A stretch of 64,000 nt of DNA from Verrucomicrobiales bacterium (GCA_015075445.1 JABTUJ010000026.1:62001-126000), one strand, 5' to 3'; shown: positions 16,258 through 25,886, numbered from the stretch's first letter. Notes: generated by a model from the sequence alone, not told the origin. Made by a program: numbers and translations.

Positions 16258-19200
16258 GTGAAGACATGTAGATTCCTTCTTCGCGACTATGTCGCGAAGC
16301 CGTGCGGCCCCACCCTGCGGGGCACGCATCCGAACGACAACCGGTGCTCGTGGGCGATCGGACGAGCGACCGACGTTGTCCGGATCGGCATAGCCGGTGC
16401 CCTGCTGGCAGGCACGCTGCTCCGCGCCCAGCCAAGCCTCAGCGCTCCCTCCACCGACCGGTTCGTACCGGTCGCCAAACCGGGCTGGGTGAATACGAGT
16501 CAGTACTCGGTCACCGGCGCCTGGGGCGACTACGACAAGGACGGGTTCATTGACCTGTTCGTGGCCAATTCCACCGACGGTTGGGGACCCGCGGGCAACT
16601 TCCTGTATCGCAACAACCGCGACGGCACCTTTACCCCGATGTCCGCTGCGAAAGTGGGTGCGGTGGTCACGGATCGGGAGCCCTCGATTGCGGGGTACTG
16701 GGGGGACTTTAACAACGACGGCCGGCTGGACCTGTTCGCCCTGAGCACCATGGCGACGGCAAACTCGGGTCCCGTCCTGAACCGCCTCTATCTCAACCTC
16801 GGCAACGGTGCGTTCGCCTCCGCCAACGGCGGCGACCTGACCCAACCCTGTTACGCCGGCGGTTGGGCAGCCGTGGCCGACTACGACAATGACGGCTGGC
16901 TGGATGTCTATGTCTCCACCGCCTGGGCGGAAGGGGGGCGCCGCACGAACCTGCTCTACCACGCCTGCGGCGATGGCCGATTCAAGCGGGTGACCGATTC
17001 GCCGGTGGTGCGGGACCAGATCAGCTCCAGCTTCACCCTGTCGGCCCTTTGGGGCGACTACGACAATGATGGCGACCAGGACCTCGTCGTGGCGAACTAT
17101 GGGGAGCGTGACTGTTTCTACCGCAATGAAGGTGGCGGCCGGTTTATCCGGTTGACGAACAGCATCCTCGAGAAGCCTGGCTATGGAACGATGCACCAGG
17201 CCTGGGGCGACTACGACAACGATGGGTTCCTGGACCTGGCGTCGGGTTGCGGCAGTGCCCTGCGCCTGTTCCGCAACGACGGGGGCTCCGACTTTCTGGT
17301 GGCCACCAACTGGGCCATCGGGGCGGGGGACTGGTATAGCGGCGTGCCCGTCTGGGGTGACTACGACAACGACGGGCACCTGGACTTGCTCAGCATCAAG
17401 GGCCAGGCCGCGCCCCGTCGGCTCTGCCTTTATCACAACAACGGCGACGGCACCTTCGACCAGGTTGAGGAAGCCTTCACTCGCCCCACGGGTCACTGGC
17501 TGGGCGGCGGCTGGGGCGACTATGACAACGACGGTTTCCTGGACCTGTTCGTCGCCAACCACACGGGCCAGAACGCCCTCTATCACAACGAGGGCAACGG
17601 CAACCACTGGCTGAAAGTCCTGCTTGAGGGGCACGTCTCGAACGGCGCCGCCATCGGTGCCAAGGTCCGCGTTCGCGCCACGATCGCAGGCAAGACGGTA
17701 TGGCAGATGCGCGAGGTGTCCGGCGGCAATTTCTGCCAGAACGACCTGCGTCTGAACTTCGGCCTGGGCGACGCCACCGTGGCCGAGGTGATACGCGTCG
17801 AATGGCCCTCGGGGAATGTGCAGGAAATCAGCAACGAACCCGTGGACCAGATCAAGAGGATCGGTGAGGTGGCTCGTATCCAACCGCCGCAGCCGAGTGC
17901 CAGTCTGGGTGGAGCGGTGACGTTGCGCTCCCTGGGCACGGGTCCGTACCAGTGGCGGTTCAACGGGGTCGACCTGCCGGGGGAAACCGGAGGCACTCTG
18001 AGCCTGAAGAACCTCCAAGCTTCGCAAGCCGGTCGCTATAGCGTGGTGGTGACGAGCGGCGAGGGAACCACGGTCACCAATTTCACCTACCTCCAGGTGG
18101 ACACCCAGTTCACCAAGATCACGACCGAATCGCCGGTGACCGACCTGGGATGTTCCTGGGGCGCTGCCTGGGGCGATGCTGACGGCGACGGCTTTGCCGA
18201 CCTGTTTGTCGCCCGCCAAGGAAGCGCGGTGCTCTATCGCAACGACCAGGACGGGACCTTTACGACCCTGACGAACGGGCCGTTCCCGGCGGGGCCGGAA
18301 CCGTGGACCTCGGGCGCCTGGGCGGATTTCGACAATGACGGGCGCCAGGATTTGTTGGCGACGCGTCTCGGCGAGTCCGCATTGCTCTACTTCAACGACG
18401 GTGACGGATCGTTTAGCCCGGTGGGTTTTGCCCGCTGCTTGAATTGGGGGACCGCGGTGGCGGATTACAGCCGGGATGGGCTGCTCGACCTGCTCCTCAG
18501 CACCGGTGTCACACCGGCTAGCGGGGGGATTCCGTGTGAACTCTTCCGAAACAACGGGGATCGCACCTTCACAAAGGTGACCCTCCAGGAAGCCGGCCCG
18601 ATCGTCAGCGCTCCCAGCCTCGGGGCGGCCAGTTGGGCGGACTATGATGACGACGGCTTGATGGACGCGTTCTCGGCGTGCGCCACGGGCAGCAGCTCCG
18701 TATTTCACAACCAGGGTAACGGGCAGTTCGTATCGGCGAAGAACCAAGTGACGAGGGGGGCCGCATTCATCGCCGGGGCCTGGGGTGACTATGACAACGA
18801 TGGCAGGCTGGACCTCTGTGCCGCGGCCTGGAACGCGCAGGCCGTGGTGTACCGCAACCTCGGGGGCGGGGAGTTCGCCGTGGCTATGGTCGGTCCCGAG
18901 ATCCGCGGCAACTTCTCCTCGTGCTCCTGGGCCGATTACGACAACGACGGTTTCCTGGACCTCTTCCTGGCGGGCGCCGACAACGTGCTGTTGCGCAACG
19001 ACGGCGGCGGTTCGTTTACCCGCATTAAGTATGGCATCATCCCCACGGACAACAGGGTGGGTGGCACCGCCCTCTCCTACAGTGCGCTGTGGTTTGACTA
19101 CGATCACAATGGCGCCCTGGATCTCTACGTGTCCAACGGCGATGACCCCCGCGCCACCAAGACAGCGAACTTCTTCTACCACAACAACGGCAACGAGAAT

Positions 19201-19665
19201 CACTGGCTCCAGGTGCGACTGGTCGGCACCGTGTCCAACCGCGATGCCGTGGGTGCGAAGGTCCGGGTTCGAGCGGTCTATGGCGGCAAGATGCGCTGGC
19301 AAAGGCGCGACATCTCGAGCGGCGACGGCTACAACGGCAACCACCGTTATGCCCACTTCGGCCTCGCCGAAGCCAGGGGAGCGGACATCATCCGCATCGA
19401 ATGGCCTTCGGGCACGATCCAGGAGCTGCGCAACGTGCCCGCCAACCAGATCCTGACGGTGACGGAACCGCCGGCACTCGAAGCGCTGGGCGAGGGACGG
19501 CTCCGCATCCTGTGCTGGGCCCACCAGAACCACGAGGTCGAGGTCTCGGATGACCTCCAGACCTGGACGTCCCTCGGCGGCGTCGCCACCGACCAGCACC
19601 GGCCCGTGGTCCTGGACCCGGGCGCAGCCGATCACCCGCACCGGTTCTACCGGGCGAAGCGCTGA
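16258..19665 (+). CDS. Secreted FG-GAP/VCBS repeat protein with two UnbV (ASPIC) domains
   Basis: 1135 residues from GTG 16258. A signal-like helix (VVRIGIAGALLAGTLLRAQP) is followed by two tandem copies of the same architecture. Each is a seven-bladed-type propeller built of WGDYDNDGFLDLFVAN repeats (calcium-binding DxDxDG loops), then an UnbV domain (NHWLKVLLEGHVSNGAAIGA and NHWLQVRLVGTVSNRDAVGA; VIRVEWPSGNVQEI and IIRIEWPSGTIQEL). An Ig-like module sits between them (about 545-620; GPYQWRFNGVDLPGETGGTL). A short beta module (LRILCWAHQNHEVEVSDDLQ) ends the protein. Such proteins are extracellular calcium-dependent adhesion or binding proteins. The start is the least certain part: no in-frame ATG lies near the signal segment. 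Confidence 0.85.
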   Translation: MKTCRFLLRDYVAKPCGPTLRGTHPNDNRCSWAIGRATDVVRIGIAGALLAGTLLRAQPSLSAPSTDRFVPVAKPGWVNTSQYSVTGAWGDYDKDGFIDLFVANSTDGWGPAGNFLYRNNRDGTFTPMSAAKVGAVVTDREPSIAGYWGDFNNDGRLDLFALSTMATANSGPVLNRLYLNLGNGAFASANGGDLTQPCYAGGWAAVADYDNDGWLDVYVSTAWAEGGRRTNLLYHACGDGRFKRVTDSPVVRDQISSSFTLSALWGDYDNDGDQDLVVANYGERDCFYRNEGGGRFIRLTNSILEKPGYGTMHQAWGDYDNDGFLDLASGCGSALRLFRNDGGSDFLVATNWAIGAGDWYSGVPVWGDYDNDGHLDLLSIKGQAAPRRLCLYHNNGDGTFDQVEEAFTRPTGHWLGGGWGDYDNDGFLDLFVANHTGQNALYHNEGNGNHWLKVLLEGHVSNGAAIGAKVRVRATIAGKTVWQMREVSGGNFCQNDLRLNFGLGDATVAEVIRVEWPSGNVQEISNEPVDQIKRIGEVARIQPPQPSASLGGAVTLRSLGTGPYQWRFNGVDLPGETGGTLSLKNLQASQAGRYSVVVTSGEGTTVTNFTYLQVDTQFTKITTESPVTDLGCSWGAAWGDADGDGFADLFVARQGSAVLYRNDQDGTFTTLTNGPFPAGPEPWTSGAWADFDNDGRQDLLATRLGESALLYFNDGDGSFSPVGFARCLNWGTAVADYSRDGLLDLLLSTGVTPASGGIPCELFRNNGDRTFTKVTLQEAGPIVSAPSLGAASWADYDDDGLMDAFSACATGSSSVFHNQGNGQFVSAKNQVTRGAAFIAGAWGDYDNDGRLDLCAAAWNAQAVVYRNLGGGEFAVAMVGPEIRGNFSSCSWADYDNDGFLDLFLAGADNVLLRNDGGGSFTRIKYGIIPTDNRVGGTALSYSALWFDYDHNGALDLYVSNGDDPRATKTANFFYHNNGNENHWLQVRLVGTVSNRDAVGAKVRVRAVYGGKMRWQRRDISSGDGYNGNHRYAHFGLAEARGADIIRIEWPSGTIQELRNVPANQILTVTEPPALEALGEGRLRILCWAHQNHEVEVSDDLQTWTSLGGVATDQHRPVVLDPGAADHPHRFYRAKR
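16279..16299. repeat. Perfect hairpin just inside the FG-GAP gene
   Basis: CTTCGCGAC and GTCGCGAAG (nine pairs) flank a TAT loop, 21 bases after the GTG start. It could modulate translation, or hint that the real start lies further in. Confidence 0.5.
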
Positions 19666-20034
19666 GAGGTGGGTATCCTGGATCGGGTGCCACAGGGCAA
19701 CCCCCGGGCCGCCACCAAACGGATGCCGTTGGGTTACGTGAAACTGCGCCCGTTGGCCGTCCACGAAGCGCCTGGAGAGTGCGAGCACTGCTGCGCCGGC
19801 TTGCGTGCGGAACCCGGTCCCCCTCATCCCAATCCCCGATCTTCGTAATCGGCGGAGGATCCGGAGGGGGGCCTGTGCATTCGGGCTGCTTTTGCGTTGC
19901 GGCAAACCGGGGAGCCTCCGTAACGTTGCGCCCATGAGCACCCTGGGCGACGCGGTCCCCGTGGCACGGCAGGTCAGCCGCCCGGGCCATTCCGCCCACC
20001 GTAGGCGCCGACGTGAGGAGGCAATGACCGAGGC
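19666..20034. repeat. Intergenic region with one copy of the GTAATCGGCGGAG palindromic repeat
   Basis: No gene seen. At about 19829-19869 the sequence CCCGATCTTCGTAATCGGCG plus GAGGATCC matches, in inverted orientation, the TCCGCAGATTTCGAACATCG half of the units that form the tandem array at 32957-33865. It is an isolated copy of the same element. Confidence 0.6.
20001..20022 (+). repeat. GTAGGCGCCGACGTGAGGAGG repeat copy acting as leader
   Basis: A single half-element of the dispersed family at 800-949. Its GAGGAGG lies 13 bases before the ATG of the following gene, so the repeat may supply the ribosome-binding site (inference). Confidence 0.7.
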
Positions 20035-23000
20035 ATGAACACGAACCGAAACCGGGTTTGGCCAGGCGCGCCGTTCCTCGTGGTCCTGTGGCTGTCCTGG
20101 CCCGCGTCCGCCGTCACGCCCACCCCCGAGCGCAGTTCGCCACGTGACGAGACGTTGGCCAGCGCGCAGTGGTGGGCGCTCGTTGAAGAGGATTGGCTGC
20201 AGCAGGCCGCCGCCCTGCGTGCCGCACGGGTGCCATTGACGACCCACACGGATGCCGTCGGGGCTTGCGACGGAGTCAAGGACGGTCGTTACGGCTTTCA
20301 CACCGGCGCCGACGCGAATCCCTGGTGGCAAGTGGATCTTGGGGAGGCGAGCGAACTGGACCGCATCGTTGTCTACAACCGACTCGATTACGCACCTGGT
20401 CTGCACAACGCGGATGCGTTGCGCATCCTCACCGCCGAGGCGCCAGGGGAGTGGACACTGCGCCATGACAATCAAGGACGGCACTTCGGCGGCGTTTCGG
20501 GCGGTGGCCCGCTCGAGGTGCGATTTTCGGAGGGAACCGTTCGCGCGCGCTACGTCCGCCTCGAGGTGCCTTCGACACAACCGCTCTTCTTTCACCTGGA
20601 CGAAGTCGAGGTTTACGGTCGCGCGGAGCCGGACCGCAACCTGGCTCTCCACCAGTTGGCCGACCAGAGCAGCCTCAGCGAGTGGTCCACGGTGAAGCGG
20701 CGCCCCGGCGATGACGCCGGACCGCGGTTTCCCACGGCGGATGTCCTGGAACGCGGTCGTCGCCTGGCGCAGGCGATGGCGCTGGCGGGGGTGGACATTA
20801 CCGAGGACGAGTTTGCCCTGGACCGTATCGAACGGGCCCTGCACACGCTGGGCTCGACTCCCGCGCCCGATACCGCCCAAGCGGTGTACCTGGAAGCGCG
20901 CCGGACCGTGCGGCGCCTCCTGTTCGGGCATCCGCTCTTGAACTTCGACCGGCTTCTGTTCGTGAAACGGTTTACGCAGGAGACGTATCCCGATGTGTGC
21001 CTGAACCACATGCCTTGGGTTTCGCGGCCGGGCGGGGACCTGTGCATTCTGTCCAGTGGCGCAAGTGGCGGCTTGTTTTCGGCGCTGGCCGGGCCCGGGG
21101 CGGACCTCGCGGTGCGGTCGGTGCTCAACGGGGCCCTGGGCCCGGGGCACGTGCACGGGATGGACCTCTGGTGGGACGGCGATCGTGCCGTCTTCGGCTA
21201 CGCGAAGGCAAAGCGTGATTCGCCACCGGACGGCTGGCTGGACCGCGCCCGGAGCTACCACCTCCGGCGCACCGAGGAACCGATCCACCTCTTCGAGGTT
21301 GCCCTGGACGGCCGCTGGTTGCGGCAGTTGACCGACGGCGAGTGGAGTGACTTGGACCCAACCTACGCGCCCAATGGCGACATCGTGTTCGTGTCGGAAC
21401 GCTGCGGGACTTCGCTGCAGTGCAACGAGTACGACAAGGACGAAACGAGCTGCAATCTCTACGTCATGAAGCCCGATGGCCAGGGCATCCGCCGGCTGAG
21501 TGTCAACAAGGACGGCGATTACCTCCCGCACACGCTCGACGACGGCATGATCGCCTACACCCGCTGGGAATACCACGAGCGGAGCTGGGCCTATCTGCAA
21601 TCCCTCTGGGTGATACGACCCGACGGCACCGCCGCCGATGCGATCTTCAAGCAGCACTTCGTGGATCCGTGGGCGCTCGAGGATGTCCGCTCAATCCCCG
21701 CCAGTCGCAAGCTGGTGGCCATTGCCACCGGCCATCACACGCTCGCCGTGGGGCCGCTGGTGGTCGTGGACCTCACACTCGGCATCAACGAACCGCGTGG
21801 CATCCAGATCCTGACCCCGGGGGTGAAGCCTCCCGAAGGCGGCATGGACGGAGTGGTCGTGCCGGGCGGTGGCGTGCCGGATGGCGGGGGCTTCTACTCG
21901 ACGCCCTGGGCCCTTTCGGAGCAGTTGTTCCTCGTCGCCTACAACTATGGCAAGCAGACCGAACCCGCAGGCTATGCCCTGTACCTGGTCGATGCCTTGG
22001 GCAACAAGGAACTCGTGTACCGGGACCCGCACATCTCGAGCTTCATCCCCCTCCCGCTCCGTCCGCGGCCGCGGCCGCCCATCCTCCCGGAGTCGATCGA
22101 TCTCGCGGCCGATCACGCCACCTGCATTCTGAGCGACGCCAGCTTCGGCAGCGAGGAACTGGCCGGTCGCATCCGTTACCTCCGGATCGCGGAGCCGATC
22201 GGCTGGCCCTACGACAACGAGCTCGGAGGTCAGCGCTATGGCGAGAAGGGCGTTCACCTCATCAACTGGACCCCTGTGCGGATTCTCGGGGATGTCCCGG
22301 TGCTCCCGGACGGCAGTGCCCACTTCCGGGTCCCGCCCGACACCGCCGTCTACTTCCAGTTGCTCGACGCGGAACGCCGCGAACTCCGCCGCATGCGCAG
22401 CTTCATCAGCTTCCAACCGGGCGAACAACGTGCCTGTGCCGGTTGCCATGAAACGCGCGGCGTCGCGCCCCGCGTCGGGTCACCTCCGCTGGCGGCTCTC
22501 CGGCCGCCACCCGACCCGCTCCTGCCTCCCTGGGGTGACCGCCCGGTCAGCTTCCTCCGCGATATCCAGCCCCTCCTGGACCGGCATTGCCGCGAGTGCC
22601 ATACCGGTCTCAAGCCCGCCGGGGGCCTCGACCTTGTCGGGGGCTTGACCGATTGGTCTTACAAGCACGAGAAGGAGTGGGGCCTCGTGCCCGGCTACGG
22701 CTTCAACCGCGCCTTCGAAAGCCTCCGGGCCGCCGGCGTGATCGCGACGGCCGAACCCAATCTCCAGGACGCCAGCATCACGCCGTCCCTGGCCTACGGC
22801 GCCTTGCGCAGTCGCCTCCTCGCCACCCTCGAAGCGGAGCCACATACCGCGCGGGTCCAGATGACGCCGGGCGAACGGCTCGCCCTCACGATGTGGATCG
22901 ACGCCAACGCCCCGTACCACGACCGGTTCGTCAACAAGCGCACCGACGCGCCGCCGTACGACCTGCCTGCCGATCGTGACTTGGCCAAGGCCCTCACCGC

Positions 23001-23346
23001 CGTTCACGAGCGTCGCTGCGCGGAGTGCCATCCCGTGGCCGCCGTGTCCCGCCTGGATTGGATCGATCTGGACCAACCCGAGCGCAGCCTCTTTCTTGAA
23101 GCGCCGCTGGCCCGGGCTGCCGGGGGATCGGGCCGTTGTCGCGAACCCGTTTATCGCGACCCCGCCGACCCGGACTATGCCGCCTTGCGCGAACGGGTGC
23201 GGGCGGCCGTGGATCAGGCTTGGACACGGCCACGCCGCGACCTGCAAGCGGTGATCGAAGACGCCCAAGATGCACCGTCTTCACGGCCTGGCTTGCGGGT
23301 CGTCGAGGCCCAGGCCGCACCTTCGCGAAGTCGCGGCGGGCATTGA
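20035..23346 (+). CDS. Large secreted haem-binding protein: discoidin, TolB-like propeller and HZS-alpha-like region
   Basis: 1103 residues with a signal peptide (PFLVVLWLSWPASAV). Residues about 65-205 form an F5/8 type C (discoidin) domain (DGRYGFHTGADANPWWQVDL, GLHNADALRILTAEAPGEW, ARYVRLEVPS, LDEVEVYGRAE). A TolB-like propeller follows (RQLTDGEWSDLDPTYAPNGD, IVFVSERC), extending into the middle domain seen in hydrazine synthase alpha-like proteins of Planctomycetes and Verrucomicrobia (PEGGMDGVVVPGGGVPDGGG, LPDGSAHFRVPPDTAVYFQL). Three CxxCH haem sites lie in the C-terminal third: CAGCHETRG, CRECHTG and CAECHP. Only the domain resemblance is claimed; true hydrazine synthesis is not implied. 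Periplasmic or extracellular redox or binding role likely. It is followed 48 bases later by a threonine aldolase. Confidence 0.85.
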   Translation: MNTNRNRVWPGAPFLVVLWLSWPASAVTPTPERSSPRDETLASAQWWALVEEDWLQQAAALRAARVPLTTHTDAVGACDGVKDGRYGFHTGADANPWWQVDLGEASELDRIVVYNRLDYAPGLHNADALRILTAEAPGEWTLRHDNQGRHFGGVSGGGPLEVRFSEGTVRARYVRLEVPSTQPLFFHLDEVEVYGRAEPDRNLALHQLADQSSLSEWSTVKRRPGDDAGPRFPTADVLERGRRLAQAMALAGVDITEDEFALDRIERALHTLGSTPAPDTAQAVYLEARRTVRRLLFGHPLLNFDRLLFVKRFTQETYPDVCLNHMPWVSRPGGDLCILSSGASGGLFSALAGPGADLAVRSVLNGALGPGHVHGMDLWWDGDRAVFGYAKAKRDSPPDGWLDRARSYHLRRTEEPIHLFEVALDGRWLRQLTDGEWSDLDPTYAPNGDIVFVSERCGTSLQCNEYDKDETSCNLYVMKPDGQGIRRLSVNKDGDYLPHTLDDGMIAYTRWEYHERSWAYLQSLWVIRPDGTAADAIFKQHFVDPWALEDVRSIPASRKLVAIATGHHTLAVGPLVVVDLTLGINEPRGIQILTPGVKPPEGGMDGVVVPGGGVPDGGGFYSTPWALSEQLFLVAYNYGKQTEPAGYALYLVDALGNKELVYRDPHISSFIPLPLRPRPRPPILPESIDLAADHATCILSDASFGSEELAGRIRYLRIAEPIGWPYDNELGGQRYGEKGVHLINWTPVRILGDVPVLPDGSAHFRVPPDTAVYFQLLDAERRELRRMRSFISFQPGEQRACAGCHETRGVAPRVGSPPLAALRPPPDPLLPPWGDRPVSFLRDIQPLLDRHCRECHTGLKPAGGLDLVGGLTDWSYKHEKEWGLVPGYGFNRAFESLRAAGVIATAEPNLQDASITPSLAYGALRSRLLATLEAEPHTARVQMTPGERLALTMWIDANAPYHDRFVNKRTDAPPYDLPADRDLAKALTAVHERRCAECHPVAAVSRLDWIDLDQPERSLFLEAPLARAAGGSGRCREPVYRDPADPDYAALRERVRAAVDQAWTRPRRDLQAVIEDAQDAPSSRPGLRVVEAQAAPSRSRGGH

Positions 23347-23394
23347 CACCGCCTTCCGGAATCGCCCACCGTGGTCCGCTCTTGCGCGCGCGCC

Positions 23395-24426
23395 ATGAAC
23401 CGCATTGTTGACCTTCGCAGCGACACCATCACCCAGCCGACACCCGCCATGCGCCAGGCCATGGCCACCGCCGTGGTCGGCGATGACGTGTTCGGGGACG
23501 ACCCGACCGTCCAGGAACTCGAGGCGCGCGTGGCGGAGGTGCTGGGCAAGGAAGCGGCACTCTTTGTGCCCTCGGGCACGATGGCCAACCAGCTTGCCGT
23601 CCGCGTCCATACGCAGCCGGGCGACGAGATTCTCGTGGAGGCCCAGGCGCATCTCTACTACTACGAAGCCGGGGCACCCGCCGCGCTGTCCGGCGTCACG
23701 TGCCGTTGCCTTAACGGGACTCGCGGGCTCTTCACCGCGGCGGACCTCGAGGCGGCGCTGCGCCCTGCGGATGTCCATTTCCCTCCGACTCGCCTGGTCT
23801 GCCTCGAGAACACCCACAACCGGGGCGGTGGCAAGATCTGGCCGTTACCGCAGGTGGCTGAGGTGGCCGGTGCCGCGCGTCAACACGACTTGCGGCTGCA
23901 TCTCGACGGCGCGCGCCTCTGGAACGCCAGTGTGGCGAGCGGTGTCGCCGAACGGGAGTACGCTGCGCTCTTCGACACCGTGGCGGTTTGCTTTTCGAAA
24001 GGGCTGGGTGCGCCGGTGGGTTCGGCGCTGGCTGGTCCGCTCGAGCTGATGCAGCGCGCGCGGCGCTTCCGCAAACAGTTCGGCGGCGGTATGCGTCAGG
24101 TGGGCATTCTCGCCGCCGGAGCTTGGCACGCCTTGGAACATCACCGCGCGCGACTCGCTGAGGACCACAGGCACGCGCAGCGACTTGCCCTCGCGCTGGC
24201 GGAGCTGCCGGGTGTCGAGCTCGATCCGGCCACGGTCGAGACCAACATCGTGCGGTTCCAGGTGCGGCGGCAGCCGGCCGCGGCCGTGGCGGAAGAGCTG
24301 CGGGCGCAGGGGATCTGGCTGCTGGCCACTGGACCGGACACCCTTCGGGCGGTGACGAATCTGGATGTCTCGGCCGACGATCTCGAGTGGGCCATCGGCG
24401 GTTTCCGGCGGGTGCTGCACGCGTGA
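23395..24426 (+). CDS. Threonine aldolase family PLP enzyme
   Basis: 343 residues, the family length. It catalyses retro-aldol cleavage of L-threonine or L-allo-threonine to glycine and acetaldehyde, with PLP, in the cytoplasm. Motifs are MNRIVDLRSDTITQPTPAMR, VVGDDVFGDDPTVQELEARV, ALFVPSGTMANQLA, ENTHNRGGGKIWPL, LHLDGARLWNA and CFSKGLGAPVGSALAG; the Lys in FSKGLGAPVGS is the PLP Schiff-base residue. Start ATG 23395 rather than the upstream GTG at 23371. Low-specificity LtaE is the likeliest assignment. Confidence 0.9.
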   Translation: MNRIVDLRSDTITQPTPAMRQAMATAVVGDDVFGDDPTVQELEARVAEVLGKEAALFVPSGTMANQLAVRVHTQPGDEILVEAQAHLYYYEAGAPAALSGVTCRCLNGTRGLFTAADLEAALRPADVHFPPTRLVCLENTHNRGGGKIWPLPQVAEVAGAARQHDLRLHLDGARLWNASVASGVAEREYAALFDTVAVCFSKGLGAPVGSALAGPLELMQRARRFRKQFGGGMRQVGILAAGAWHALEHHRARLAEDHRHAQRLALALAELPGVELDPATVETNIVRFQVRRQPAAAVAEELRAQGIWLLATGPDTLRAVTNLDVSADDLEWAIGGFRRVLHA

Positions 24427-24470
24427 TTCTTTGTGGCTGCTGGTGCCAACCATGTTCCTCCCCCACCCCG

Positions 24471-24549
24471 GTAGGAGCCGACGTGAGGAGGCTCAGCAGA
24501 GTCTCGTCACCTCGACTCCTACAGACCCTCCGCGTAGGAGCCGACGTGA
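24471..24549. repeat. GTAGGAGCCGACGTGAGGAGG hairpin plus second half-element
   Basis: GTAGGAGCCGACGTGAGGAG (from 24471) pairs imperfectly (20 of 24 positions) with GTCTCGTCACCTCGACTCCT plus AC (to 24522). A second GTAGGAGCCGACGTGA begins at 24534 and contains TAGGAG and the GTG start codon of the next gene. Confidence 0.85.
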
Positions 24550-25745
24550 ATTCTGATCCTTTGACCGAGTGGCTTGCCCGGCTCCGCCAGGCCATCGCGA
24601 CCGGCACCCTGGTGAAAGTCACCCTGGGGGCCCCTCGCGAAGCCACGGCCAGCCTGCGCAACGTCTACATGCGTCCGGTGCACCTGCAAGCCGGGCCGCG
24701 GCTTTCGTTCTGCTACCACCATCGCACCCACGACATCACCAAGAACCTGGAAGCTGAACCGGCCGTGACCCGCGTGGCCGAATTGCTCGGCTCCGAGTTC
24801 GGCAGCGCGCACCTGTTCACGACGGAAGCGGAGTTCGAGTGGCAATGGCGCGCGGGCGGCCGGCCGCGATTCATGCGCCATGATCGGGCGGCCCAGAGTC
24901 AACCTTCCACCGCGCACGATCGTGCCCGGCCGCGACAGATCCCCGTCACGGCTCCCTGGCTCGAGGCTCTTGGCGTGACAAACGCCGCGGGCCAGGTGCG
25001 GGCGGGCATGGCCGGGAAGCACCGGCAGATTCATCGCTTCGTCGAAATCCTGGGCCACAACCTCGCCTCGTTGCCCCGTCCCACCGAGGCTCCCTTCCGG
25101 CTCGTCGACATGGGCTGTGGCAAAGGCTATCTCACGTTCGCCGCCTTCGAGTGGTTGCGCCGCGAAGGCTTCGCCCCGCTGGAAGTGGTGGGGCTCGAGA
25201 TCCGACCGCACCTGGTCGAGTCCGCCAACCGCCTGGCGCGCGAGTTGGATCTCGGGGGACTGCAGTTCCGGACGGGCAGCATTGCTGACGCCGCCCTCGA
25301 GCGTGTCGAGGTACTGGTGGCGCTTCACGCCTGCGACACGGCCACAGACGATGCGCTCGCCCAAGGGATCCGAGCCGACGCGAAGCTCCTCCTGACGGCC
25401 CCCTGTTGTCACAAGGAACTGCGCCCGCAACTGCAATCGCCACCCGTGCTGGCCGGGGCGTTGCAGCATGGGATCTTCCTCGAACGGCAGGCGGAGTTTG
25501 TCACCGACGCGCTCCGGGCCGGGCTGCTGGAGTGGGCGGGCTATGACACGCGGGTGTTCGAGTTCGTATCGACGGAACACACCGCGAAGAACCTCATGAT
25601 CGCCGCGGCGAAGCGTGCGCTGGTCCGCGATCCGGAGCCGCTGGCGCGCGCCGTGCGCGAGCTGGCCGGGTTTTATGGGATAGCATCGCAGTGCCTGGCC
25701 CGGCACCTGGGGTTTGAACTGAAGCCGGGACCCGCCGCCGCGTGA
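24546..25745 (+). CDS. SAM-dependent methyltransferase (Methyltransf_32-like)
   Basis: 399 residues from GTG 24546. The N-terminal 160 residues are unassigned (VKVTLGAPREATASLRNVYM, LSFCYHHRTHDITKNLEAEP). A Rossmann methyltransferase domain follows: FRLVDMGCGKGYLTFAAFEW (SAM-binding motif I), VVGLEIRPHLVESANRLARE, LVALHACDTATDDAL and LLLTAPCCHKELRPQL. The CCHKELR motif is characteristic of the Methyltransf_32 group; the substrate is unknown. The start codon and its Shine-Dalgarno (TAGGAG, 5 bases upstream) lie inside a copy of the dispersed palindromic repeat. The frame continues upstream to 24387 but only through repeat DNA and the aldolase gene; a TTG five codons in is an alternative. Confidence 0.82.
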   Translation: MNSDPLTEWLARLRQAIATGTLVKVTLGAPREATASLRNVYMRPVHLQAGPRLSFCYHHRTHDITKNLEAEPAVTRVAELLGSEFGSAHLFTTEAEFEWQWRAGGRPRFMRHDRAAQSQPSTAHDRARPRQIPVTAPWLEALGVTNAAGQVRAGMAGKHRQIHRFVEILGHNLASLPRPTEAPFRLVDMGCGKGYLTFAAFEWLRREGFAPLEVVGLEIRPHLVESANRLARELDLGGLQFRTGSIADAALERVEVLVALHACDTATDDALAQGIRADAKLLLTAPCCHKELRPQLQSPPVLAGALQHGIFLERQAEFVTDALRAGLLEWAGYDTRVFEFVSTEHTAKNLMIAAAKRALVRDPEPLARAVRELAGFYGIASQCLARHLGFELKPGPAAA

Positions 25746-25786
25746 GGGCACGCGGCCTACAGGCGAGGCGTTCCCACCCGTGTGGT

Positions 25787-25803
25787 GCAGGCTTCCAGCC
25801 TGC
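25787..25803. terminator. Hairpin between convergent genes
   Basis: GCAGGCT and AGCCTGC flank a TCC loop in the 141-base gap between the methyltransferase and the convergent CotH gene. No T-tract. Plausible bidirectional terminator or a small repeat element. Confidence 0.35.
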
Positions 25804-25886
25804 GCCTGCCGGGGGGGCCAGGCTGCTGCGGAGCCAGGGCGCAGGAGGACCTTCGCCCTAGCGGACCTCAATGGGTTCCTCTGCGG

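Noticed and set aside
16081..21657. Minus-strand open frame of about 1858 codons opposite the FG-GAP and discoidin genes
   Set aside because: Shadow of the GC-rich plus-strand genes: no signal peptide or domain, and the opposite strand has clear motifs throughout.
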